From Hoylesella timonensis 4401737 = DSM 22865 = JCM 15640 (GTDB lineage: Bacteria > Bacteroidota > Bacteroidia > Bacteroidales > Bacteroidaceae), in contig NZ_HG417090.1 of the NCBI RefSeq assembly GCF_000455445.1, positions 422,929 through 486,928 of the forward strand: a stretch of 64,000 nucleotides of DNA, read 5' to 3'. This document shows, piece by piece, positions 9,284-17,058 of this stretch. Numbering within the stretch: position 1 is the stretch's first letter; every line of letters begins with the position of its first letter. Under the pieces are notes generated by a model. The model made no database searches, was not told the DNA's origin, and worked only from the letters and a program-made list of their open reading frames with translations. The position numbers and the translations under genes were made by a program.

Positions 9284-9371
9284 TTATCTCATGATAATAG
9301 TGGTGCTATTCACATGGGTTAGTGGTACAATTCCATTATGATAAGCTTGTTGTTGTCATGACTTAAGCAAA
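9284..9371 (+). repeat. Degenerate 22-nt periodic array, four units
   Basis: CATG or CATT cores recur at 9290, 9313, 9334 and 9357, spaced 21-23 bases, each flanked by TTAT/CTAT on the left and TTA-type sequence on the right (for example CTATTCACATGGGTTAG and CATGACTTAAGC). It resembles the better conserved arrays at 54389 and 63898 but is degenerate. Confidence 0.45.
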
Positions 9372-9579
9372 TAATGCGTTTAGAAAGCGGATTTTTGGCT
9401 TTGATATTTTTCTATTTTGCAACTGCTGAAGTGTTAAAAAACAGTACTTTTATTTTACATTTCCGCCCATTTTTCTATCCCTGTTTGTTCGTCATTCAAA
9501 CGCCCTCGTTTTTGTTTTAGAAATTGTGTGAATGGAGTTGTTGACAATGGAAACAGAAAATCATAAAAGTTAGGAAAAT

Positions 9580-9613
9580 AAAAAAAGGCAACGGTCTTCA
9601 CAGACGATCGCCT
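9580..9613 (-). terminator. Terminator of the small RNA
   Basis: AGGCGATCGTCT (9613-9602) pairs with AGACCGTTGCCT (9597-9586) in 11 of 12 positions counting two G-U pairs, closed by a GTGA (GNRA) loop and followed by seven T. Confidence 0.88.
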
Positions 9614-9668
9614 CTAATCTTCAATAGGTATTAGTCCTTTAAGGTAAAAAGATTGTTTTCAGGATAAC
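9580..9668 (-). ncRNA. Candidate small RNA of about 88 nt
   Basis: A complete small transcription unit lies inside a gene-free region. On the minus strand there is an ideal promoter (TTTG, 19-base spacer, TAACTTTG), then about 85 bases, then a terminator hairpin with a GUGA tetraloop and T-tract. The first part can fold by pairing AATCTTT (9654-9648) with GAAGATT (9622-9616). No reading frame with a start codon fits. The start near 9668 is inferred from the -7 position. I do not assign a family; the Bacteroidales-1 RNA motif and 6S RNA are candidates to test. Confidence 0.75.
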
Positions 9669-9673
9669 AGTTG

Positions 9674-9704
9674 CAAAGTTAGCGTTTTTTTTAATTCCTC
9701 CAAA
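9674..9704 (-). promoter_or_regulatory. Promoter of the small RNA
   Basis: TTTG (9704-9701), exactly 19 bases, then TAACTTTG (9681-9674): a full match to the Bacteroidetes -33/-7 consensus. Confidence 0.85.
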
Positions 9705-10240
9705 TGTTTTTCCATGTTTTTTTTACAATATAAAATTGTGTACCCACACAGCGAGAATTATCGGTTATTTTTTCCAAAAATCTTTATTTTCTTGTCATGT
9801 ATCAAGAGAAGTGAAGTCTGAAGTCATGGCAGTTCACACTTTTTTGAACTGTCCGTTTTTTGGTTTTGGATAGCTTTCATCAATGGAACTTCATTCTGAC
9901 CTTCAAACACCGTTATCCTTATATATTATAATAGGTGTATAGACGAAATGACGGTTTTTGAGAATTGTTGTTAGATGGTGGCTTCCACATCCTGATGTCG
10001 TAATAATGCTTAAATTAGTGATTTTTTTTGCTTCTAAGCGATTTTATTCAAAAAAAAATCGTACTTTAGCACATGATTACAACGCCACAAAACGCCGCTA
10101 AGCGAATAAAAATGCCCTTGTAGGCAATTTCGTGGTAAAAAATAACGTTAGAAAATAAGAAAGTACACGATAGAAGTGCTGCGATTGTCACAATAGTTAG
10201 CTTCTACATTATGGATATAATAAAACTTTAGTATTAGAGA
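9705..10240. other. Gene-free region upstream of gyrA
   Basis: AT-rich, without a credible gene. It contains a plus-strand terminator-like hairpin (9828-9861), a weak inverted repeat (CAAACACCGT near 9905 with ACGGTTTTTG near 9950), and TACTTTAG near 10063, a one-mismatch -7 element that could serve gyrA. Confidence 0.5.
9828..9861 (+). terminator. Terminator-like hairpin on the plus strand
   Basis: GGCAGTTCA (9828-9836) pairs with TGAACTGTC (9845-9853), with one G-U pair, and is followed by CGTTTTTT. No gene ends here, so it may close a second small transcript or be fortuitous. Confidence 0.55.
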
Positions 10241-12859
10241 ATGGACGAAAATCAAACAGTCGATCACGACAGGATTATTAAGATTAACATAGAGGAAGAG
10301 ATGAAATCTTCCTACATAGATTATTCGATGTCTGTCATTGTAGCACGTGCCTTGCCAGATGTTCGGGACGGATTTAAGCCCGTACATCGCCGTATATTAT
10401 ACGGAATGTTAGGCATCGGCAACACCAGTGACAAGCCCTATAAGAAATGTGCGCGCGTAGTGGGTGAGGTACTGGGTAAGTATCACCCCCACGGAGACAG
10501 TTCGGTGTACGGTGCTTTAGTGCGTTTGGCGCAAGATTGGAACATGCGTTACACACTTGTAGACGGTCAAGGAAACTTTGGTAGTGTTGACGGAGACTCC
10601 GCAGCTGCCATGCGTTATACAGAATGTCGATTGGCAAAGATGGGCGAGCATATCATGGATGACTTGGACAAAGACACCGTGGATATGGCTAACAACTTTG
10701 ATGATACGTTGGTGGAACCAACTGTAATGCCTACAAAGATACCTAACCTGCTGGTAAACGGTGGTAACGGTATTGCTGTGGGTATGGCTACGAACATGCC
10801 AACGCATAACCTGCGTGAGGTAATAGATGGTTGTTGCGCTTATATCGACAACCCTGACATCGAATTGGAGGAGTTGATGCAATATATCCAAGCACCCGAC
10901 TTTCCTACAGGAGGTTATATCTATGGATTACAGGGTGTAAAGGATGCGTACGAAACAGGACGTGGGCGCATCATACTTCGTGCCAAAGCAGAGATAGAAA
11001 GTGATGAGAGTCATGACAAAATTGTCATTACCGAAATACCTTATGGCGTCAATAAGCAACAGCTGATTGAGTACATCGCTAACTTGGTAAAAGAAGGCAA
11101 GCTTGATGGCATCGCCAATGCAAATGACGAATCGGGACGCCAAGGTATGCGTATCGTGGTTGATGTCAAGCGTGATGCCAATGCCAACGTGATTTTGAAC
11201 AAGCTCTTCAAGATGACAGCCTTGCAAAGTTCGTTCTCGGTGAATAACATCGCTTTGGTGAATGGACGTCCGCGCTTGCTAAGTCTGAAAGAGTGTGTGA
11301 AGTATTTTGTGGAGCATCGTCATGATGTAACCATTCGTCGAACCAAATTCGAACTGAAGAAAGCACAAGACAGAGCACACATCCTCAAAGGTCTGATTAT
11401 TGCTTGCGACAACATTGACGAAGTAGTACACATCATTCGTGGCAGTAAGACTCCAGCCGAGGCACAAACCAATTTGGAGAAACGCTTTGACTTGGATGAG
11501 TTGCAGAGCAAGGCTATTGTTGATATGCGCTTGTCGCAGTTAACAGGATTACGTTTGGAACAGTTGCATGCAGAGTTCGAGGAGTTGGAGAAACTCATTG
11601 CTTACTTGGAAAACATCTTATCCGATCCTGAACTATGTAAAAAGGTAATGAAGGACGAACTCAATGAGGTGAAAGAAAAGTATGGTGATGATCGTCGTAC
11701 AAAAATCATTCCCGATGAGCATGAGTTCAATGCCGAAGACTTCTATCCCAATGACCCTGTTGTGATAACGGTGAGCCACTTGGGGTATATCAAGCGAACA
11801 CCACTGTCCGACTTCCGTGAGCAGGCTCGTGGTGGTGTAGGGTCAAAGGGCGCTACTCATCGCAATGCCGACTTTACAGAGTTTATCTACCCAGCCACGA
11901 TGCATCAAACCATGTTGTTCTTCACTAAGAAAGGACGTTGCTACTGGTTGAAGTGTTATAACATCCCTGAAGGAACAAAGGACTCGAAGGGTCGTGCTAT
12001 TCAAAATTTATTGAATATAGAAAGCGACGATGCTATCAATGCCATCTTGCGATTACGTGGGTTGGATGACGAAGAGTTCATCAATTCGCACTACGTAGTG
12101 TTCGCCACAAAGAATGGAACTGTGAAGAAAACTTGCTTGGAAGCTTACTCACGTCCACGTACCAACGGTGTGATTGCTATCAATATTGCCGAGGGCGATG
12201 AAGTGGTAGATGTTCGGTTGACCAACGGTGAGAACGAACTGATTATGGCAAATCGTAATGGTAGGGCTGTAAGATTTGATGAGCGAACCATTCGTGTCAT
12301 GGGAAGAACAGCCACCGGTGTACGCGGTATGCGTCTTGACGATGGCGACGATGCAGTGATTGGCATGATTGTTGTAGATGATCCTATTAACGAGACTGTG
12401 ATGGTGGTCAGCGAAAATGGATACGGTAAACGTACTTTAGTAGAAGATTATCGCAAGACCAATCGTGGTGGTAAGGGTGTGAAGACCTTGAGCATCACTG
12501 ACAAGACTGGACGTTTGGTAGCTATAAAGAATGTAACCGATGACAACGATTTGATGATTATCAACAAAAGTGGTATCACCATTCGCTTGTCTGTTGCAGA
12601 ATGTAGAGTGATGGGTAGAGCAACACAGGGGGTTCGCTTAATCAATCTCTCTAAGAAAAATGACATCATTGCAAGTGTGTGTCGCACGATGAGTTCGGAA
12701 TTAGAGGCTTCTTTTGAAGAAGATAACCGTTCAGAGTGGGATAAAACACAAGATGAAGAAAATGAATCGAGACCGTCAGAGCTTGCTGAAGACCAGGAAG
12801 ACCATGCGCCTTTAGTGGATTTTGATGATATCGAAGACGAAAATGATAGTGATAGTTAA
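10241..12859 (+). CDS. gyrA: DNA gyrase subunit A
   Basis: An 872-residue type II topoisomerase A subunit. The breakage-reunion domain shows the conserved start (YSMSVIVARALPDVRDG), the quinolone-resistance region (HPHGDSSVYG) and catalytic Tyr126 in AAMRYTECR. The C-terminal beta-pinwheel ends with TNRGGKGVKTL, a slightly degenerate GyrA box that favours gyrase over topoisomerase IV, then an acidic tail. Ser87 corresponds to E. coli Ser83; Gly91 lies where E. coli has Asp87. The leader is long and contains no obvious gene. A TPR gene follows 30 bases downstream. Confidence 0.96.
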   Translation: MDENQTVDHDRIIKINIEEEMKSSYIDYSMSVIVARALPDVRDGFKPVHRRILYGMLGIGNTSDKPYKKCARVVGEVLGKYHPHGDSSVYGALVRLAQDWNMRYTLVDGQGNFGSVDGDSAAAMRYTECRLAKMGEHIMDDLDKDTVDMANNFDDTLVEPTVMPTKIPNLLVNGGNGIAVGMATNMPTHNLREVIDGCCAYIDNPDIELEELMQYIQAPDFPTGGYIYGLQGVKDAYETGRGRIILRAKAEIESDESHDKIVITEIPYGVNKQQLIEYIANLVKEGKLDGIANANDESGRQGMRIVVDVKRDANANVILNKLFKMTALQSSFSVNNIALVNGRPRLLSLKECVKYFVEHRHDVTIRRTKFELKKAQDRAHILKGLIIACDNIDEVVHIIRGSKTPAEAQTNLEKRFDLDELQSKAIVDMRLSQLTGLRLEQLHAEFEELEKLIAYLENILSDPELCKKVMKDELNEVKEKYGDDRRTKIIPDEHEFNAEDFYPNDPVVITVSHLGYIKRTPLSDFREQARGGVGSKGATHRNADFTEFIYPATMHQTMLFFTKKGRCYWLKCYNIPEGTKDSKGRAIQNLLNIESDDAINAILRLRGLDDEEFINSHYVVFATKNGTVKKTCLEAYSRPRTNGVIAINIAEGDEVVDVRLTNGENELIMANRNGRAVRFDERTIRVMGRTATGVRGMRLDDGDDAVIGMIVVDDPINETVMVVSENGYGKRTLVEDYRKTNRGGKGVKTLSITDKTGRLVAIKNVTDDNDLMIINKSGITIRLSVAECRVMGRATQGVRLINLSKKNDIIASVCRTMSSELEASFEEDNRSEWDKTQDEENESRPSELAEDQEDHAPLVDFDDIEDENDSDS

Positions 12860-12889
12860 ATTAAAAATAAATTTTAAAAATGTAAGAAT

Positions 12890-14116
12890 ATGAAAAAATT
12901 AATGTTCTTAGCAGCCATGGCTTTAGGAGTTTCAACGGCATTTGCCGCAGATAGTGACGCATTGAAAGCCATCCTGTCCGCAAAAACATTTGTTGAGGCA
13001 GAAAGTTTGATTAAATCAAATTTATCTCAATTGACAAGTAATGAAGAGAAAGCAAAGGCTTACAACAAGTTGGTAGACCTTGCAATGGAAAAAGTAAACA
13101 AAGAGCAAGAAATCATTGAGAAGAACATGCTCGCAGAACAACTGAAGAAAGGGGAGTCACAACCTTATGATACAGTTGGTTACTATGATGCAGTGCACGC
13201 TGCCATTACAGCTGGTGTCGAAGCGGATAAGTACGACATGATGCCAAATGCGAAAGGAAAAGTGAAACCTAAGTTTCATAGAAACAATCAGACGCGTTTA
13301 TTTAACCTCCGTCCACAATTGATCAATGGGGGACAAGAGGCAAGTAAGAAGAATGATAATCAGAGTGCAATGAAAAACTTTGGTTTGTATGTAAGTTCGT
13401 CTGAAGCCGATTTATTTAAGGATGTAGCCAACAAACCTGCTTACGACCAATATTTAGGAGAAGTAGCTCGTGTGGCTGCCGTTTATGCTTATCAGAATAA
13501 AAAAGTAGATTTGGCACATCAATATGTGGATGTAGCTCTCAAGGATACGGCGCAGGACACGCATAAAGAGGCTTTGAACCTGAAATCGTACTTGATTACG
13601 CAAGGTTTGACTTCTAATGCCGACTCGCTGAAGGCAATTGAAAGTCTGAAACAGCTCTATGTACAAGAAAATGGTAGTGACCAAGTTTTCGGTTCTTTGA
13701 GTGCCATGTACAGTAATATGAACAAGAAAGATGAACTGAATCAGCTCATCTCTGAGAAGCTTCAGAAAGATCCTAATAACTTTATGGCATTGGCAATGAA
13801 AGCACAGTCAGCCATGAATGCAGGTCAATGGGATGAGGCGATTGCTGGTTATAAAAAGGCAATTGCTATCAATGAGAAGGATGCGCTCGTACTCACCTAT
13901 TTAGGTTTCTGTATCAACTCAAAAGCGCAGGCACTTAACACGTCACAAGAGCAAAAGAGTTTGTACACAGAATCAATGGGATATTTAGAGAAAGCACGTG
14001 ACTTAGACCCAAATAAAGAACGTGCCAACTGGAGTTATCCGTTATATCAGTGCTACTACACGCTTTACGGAGCTGACGATAGCCGAACAAAAGAAATGGA
14101 AAAGATGGTGAAGTAA
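12890..14116 (+). CDS. Exported tetratricopeptide repeat protein
   Basis: A 408-residue protein with a signal peptide ending AFA-AD. The C-terminal half (about 270-395) shows TPR-like helices, for example AMKAQSAMNAGQWDEAIAGYKKAIAINEKDALVLTYLG read in pieces, with the W-x-EA-x-x-x-Y-x-A-I-x-x-x-x spacing; the N-terminal half is helical and charged. It probably serves as a periplasmic scaffold; no enzymatic motif is seen. It follows gyrA closely with no terminator between, so read-through is likely, and a strong terminator follows. Confidence 0.85.
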   Translation: MKKLMFLAAMALGVSTAFAADSDALKAILSAKTFVEAESLIKSNLSQLTSNEEKAKAYNKLVDLAMEKVNKEQEIIEKNMLAEQLKKGESQPYDTVGYYDAVHAAITAGVEADKYDMMPNAKGKVKPKFHRNNQTRLFNLRPQLINGGQEASKKNDNQSAMKNFGLYVSSSEADLFKDVANKPAYDQYLGEVARVAAVYAYQNKKVDLAHQYVDVALKDTAQDTHKEALNLKSYLITQGLTSNADSLKAIESLKQLYVQENGSDQVFGSLSAMYSNMNKKDELNQLISEKLQKDPNNFMALAMKAQSAMNAGQWDEAIAGYKKAIAINEKDALVLTYLGFCINSKAQALNTSQEQKSLYTESMGYLEKARDLDPNKERANWSYPLYQCYYTLYGADDSRTKEMEKMVK

Positions 14117-14140
14117 GTTCAATCTTTTTCATCAAAGAAT

Positions 14141-14179
14141 AACAGGAGGTATATGCAAAGATATATCTCCTGTTTTTTT
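14141..14179 (+). terminator. Intrinsic terminator after the TPR gene
   Basis: A 14-bp stem, AACAGGAGGTATAT (14141-14154) with ATATATCTCCTGTT (14161-14174), one G-U pair, six-base loop, then a T-run to 14179. Confidence 0.88.
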
Positions 14180-14394
14180 GGTTATCAAAACATGTGCTGC
14201 ATTTGCTTCGGTATCAGCTCATGTCATGCGCAATTTCAATGAAAGAGCCGTGAGGATTGGGGCATAAAAGAGTCGGTGAACTTATTCTGAACCGCCCTTA
14301 AATGGCTTGTTATTCATTGGTATCGAGGGCAAGAATCCTTAGTAGTGTCGTTGGCGTTTTTATCTTTATGCTGTTAGTGCTATCCTCCTATACT

Positions 14395-16389
14395 TTATGG
14401 ATGCCCTTTCTTCGGGTTAGGGCGACGCTTTTGGTTGCTTTTAGTGCGGTACTTTTTGTTTTGTTCTTCAGTAAAATTTGGGTTATATGAAGCTTTCCCC
14501 TTCTTTTTACGATTCGATGAGTGCTGCTGTTTCTCTTTCCCTTTTCGATCATGGAATTTAGGTGTATCACCCAATAACCCTTGGATGAGTTCTTGTTTGC
14601 CCATTTTTCGCAGCTCACGCTCAATATTCTGCCTTTCTTCGGGTTTATACCAAAAGAAGAATTGCCGTTGAGCAAGTTTATCTTTTGGCGATTTTGCACT
14701 GAAAACAGGTTCTAAGGTATAGGGATCATATCCCGTGTACCACGTTTCTGTACTCACCGTCATGGGCGTAGGTGTGAAGTCTTGTACTTGCTCCAGTTGA
14801 AAGTTGAGCTTCTTTGTCTTCACAGCAAGGTCTGCCATGTCTGCTGCATGACAACCGGGGTGACTACTAATGAAATAAGGAATCAACTGTTGGTTTAGAT
14901 TTTCTTCTTGATTGATTTTGTCAAAAAGCTGTTTGAATTGCTCAAATTGTTTGAATGAAGGCTTGCGCATCAATTGCAGAACATGGTCGGACGTATGTTC
15001 CGGTGCCACTTTCAATCGTCCACTGACGTGGTTTCTTATCAGTTCTCTTGTGTATCGCTGTGCAGCTTCGTTCGTTTTTGCATCCTTACTCGTGTGTAAG
15101 AGAAGATCGTAACGAACGCCACTGCTGACAAAACTCTTTTTAATGCCTGGTAATGCGTCTACAGCATGATAGATTTCAAGAAGTTTGCTATGGTCTGTAT
15201 TCAAATTCGGGCATATCTGTGGGTGAATGCAGGAGGGACGTTTACAGTGTTCACAAGCTTTATGATTTTTCCCTCTCATGCCATACATGTTGGCTGAAGG
15301 ACCGCCCAAATCCGAAAGATAACCCTTAAAGTCGGGCATATCAATCACCTTTTTGACCTCTGATAGAATACTTTCTTTCGAACGACATGCCACAAATTTT
15401 CCTTGATGAGCAGAAATAGTACAGAAAGCACAACCTCCAAAACAGCCTTGGTGAATGTTCACAGAGAACTTAATCATTTCATAAGCTGGGATTCTTTTAC
15501 CTTTATACTTAAGATGGGGTACACGTGTGTACGGCAAATCGTAATAAGCATCAATCTCGTTCGTGGTGAGCGTTGGATAAGGAGGATTGACTACAGCATA
15601 TTGGTGACCTACCTTTTGAATGAGTCTTTGTGCATGTATCTTATTCGACTCTTCTTCAATATGCTTAAAGTTTTCTGCTTGAGCCCTTTTGTTTTGTACG
15701 CATTCTTCGTGACTATTCAGGAGAATGTCGTCTTCCCCAATACCTCCTTCTATGTCATCCTTTTGGGCTAAATAAACTGTTTGCGGTATGTCGTGGATGT
15801 GCTGTATCTGCTCGCCAGCCGAAAGTCGCTCACATAATGTAAGAACAGACTTGGCTCCCATGCCGTATAAAATCATGTCAGCACCTGCGTCGCACAGGAT
15901 GCACTTCTGAAGTTTGTCTTGCCAATAGTCATAGTGGGTGAGTCTACGCATGGAGGCTTCTATTCCTCCCAACACAACGGGTATGTCAGGGTATAGCTGC
16001 TTTAATATTTTGGTGTAAACAATGGTGGGATATTCTGGTCGGCAATCATGACGACCGTCAGGGCTATAAGCGTCTTCATGGCGAAGTCTTTTATTAGCTG
16101 TGTACTTATTCACCATGGAATCCATGCATCCCGGAGAGATGCCAAAGAATAATTTTGGCTTTCCTAACTTCTTAAAGTCACGATAGTCTCCGTGCCAGTC
16201 GGGTTGCGGAACAATGGCAACACGATAACCTGCAGCTTCTAACATGCGCCCAATGACTGCTACCCCAAACGAGGGATGATCGACGTATGCGTCACCCGAA
16301 AAGAGAATGACATCTAATTGATCCCATCCTCTTAATTGACATTCCTTTTTAGTGGTAGGGAGGAAGTCTGTAAGTTGATAATTCTTCAA
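14395..16389 (-). CDS. ygiQ: YgiQ family radical SAM protein (UPF0313)
   Basis: A 664-residue protein with an N-terminal cobalamin-binding-like region (about 25-190) and a radical SAM core beginning at Cys316-x3-Cys320-x2-Cys323 (GCFGGCAFC), which would hold a 4Fe-4S cluster. A second Cys-rich patch at about 373-397 (CEHCKRPSC...) is usual in this family. The C-terminal tail is lysine-rich and disordered. The substrate of the family is not established. The gene is transcribed alone toward the TPR terminator. Confidence 0.92.
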   Translation of the reverse strand: MKNYQLTDFLPTTKKECQLRGWDQLDVILFSGDAYVDHPSFGVAVIGRMLEAAGYRVAIVPQPDWHGDYRDFKKLGKPKLFFGISPGCMDSMVNKYTANKRLRHEDAYSPDGRHDCRPEYPTIVYTKILKQLYPDIPVVLGGIEASMRRLTHYDYWQDKLQKCILCDAGADMILYGMGAKSVLTLCERLSAGEQIQHIHDIPQTVYLAQKDDIEGGIGEDDILLNSHEECVQNKRAQAENFKHIEEESNKIHAQRLIQKVGHQYAVVNPPYPTLTTNEIDAYYDLPYTRVPHLKYKGKRIPAYEMIKFSVNIHQGCFGGCAFCTISAHQGKFVACRSKESILSEVKKVIDMPDFKGYLSDLGGPSANMYGMRGKNHKACEHCKRPSCIHPQICPNLNTDHSKLLEIYHAVDALPGIKKSFVSSGVRYDLLLHTSKDAKTNEAAQRYTRELIRNHVSGRLKVAPEHTSDHVLQLMRKPSFKQFEQFKQLFDKINQEENLNQQLIPYFISSHPGCHAADMADLAVKTKKLNFQLEQVQDFTPTPMTVSTETWYTGYDPYTLEPVFSAKSPKDKLAQRQFFFWYKPEERQNIERELRKMGKQELIQGLLGDTPKFHDRKGKEKQQHSSNRKKKGKASYNPNFTEEQNKKYRTKSNQKRRPNPKKGHP

Positions 16390-16524
16390 CGAATATTGCT
16401 TTTAATTATTTTTGTCGAACACAGTGAAACGAATGGCATCTCTAACGATGAAGAACTCCTTTACAAGTGTAGAGTTGACCTTATTCACGTGTAATCAGTG
16501 AAAAAAGAAAGTTCAGAAGCGAAT

Positions 16525-16573
16525 ATGAATGGTACTCCCAAGAACAGTAGGGCTTAGGTTCTGTACCGTTCAT
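16525..16573 (-). terminator. Two-part hairpin after the 132-residue ORF
   Basis: ATGAATGGTAC (16525-16535) pairs with GTACCGTTCAT (16563-16573) through 11 positions including one wobble; an inner stem AGAAC/GTTCT (16541-16545, 16558-16562) extends it. It follows the stop at 16596, but only a distant T-rich run is present, so terminator function is uncertain. Confidence 0.4.
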
Positions 16574-16595
16574 TTGTGATTGTCTCTTCTATATT

Positions 16596-16994
16596 TCACT
16601 GGCTCTCACCTCTCATCAATGTTAAACGGTTTTCTTTCTTCTCTTCATTCACAGCGTCGTTCTGCTCTTGTTGATTGGTCCAGTCAATATATAACAAAAC
16701 CAATTGGTGAAGTCCAAAGGCTTTCATGTTTGGATGATAAATCACGTCTAAACACAAATCGAGCAGACTTTTATCCAAGTTGGCTTCCGATTCTAAAAGA
16801 GAGCGCACATTTAGTTTCAGCTTGTCAAGTACCTCTTCGTCAATAAAACCAGTACTGTCTACAAGATTACGAAACAGAGAATATTTCATAATGGTGGCTA
16901 ATTGCTCATCTGTAATCTCCATTGATCGTGTACCCGATGGATTCGTTTGGATTTTGTACATGATGTTGTGATCCATAAAATTTAAATTTCCCAT
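16596..16994 (-). CDS. Hypothetical protein
   Basis: I do not recognise this 132-residue protein. It has no signal peptide or membrane segment and is mostly helical and acidic, with an ITDEQLATIMKY segment near the N-terminus and a charged tail. The start is uncertain: ATG 16994, 16976 or 16961 are all in frame. It lies between ygiQ and the golvesin-domain gene, both on the minus strand, separated by 206 and 64 bases. Length, composition and lack of a competing frame support a real gene. Confidence 0.65.
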   Translation of the reverse strand: MGNLNFMDHNIMYKIQTNPSGTRSMEITDEQLATIMKYSLFRNLVDSTGFIDEEVLDKLKLNVRSLLESEANLDKSLLDLCLDVIYHPNMKAFGLHQLVLLYIDWTNQQEQNDAVNEEKKENRLTLMRGESQ

Positions 16995-17058
16995 AAACGA
17001 TATTGTATTAAAAGGTATATATTATTTTGAATGTGCACACAGACTGATGCTCGAAATA

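Larger units (their letters stand above)
8950..9579. other. Gene-free region between manC and the small RNA
   Basis: No credible reading frame was seen on either strand. It holds a possible manC terminator (8999-9038), a lone TAACTTTG motif on the minus strand (9052-9045) without a -33 partner, and a degenerate 22-nt periodic array (9284-9371). Confidence 0.6.

Noticed and set aside
10148..10387. Minus-strand frame overlapping the gyrA start
   Set aside because: It overlaps the conserved gyrA N-terminus, has no motif, and its composition looks random.
10241..12859. Topoisomerase IV subunit A (ParC) instead of GyrA
   Set aside because: A C-terminal pinwheel with a TNRGGKG GyrA-box-like motif and an acidic tail fits GyrA.
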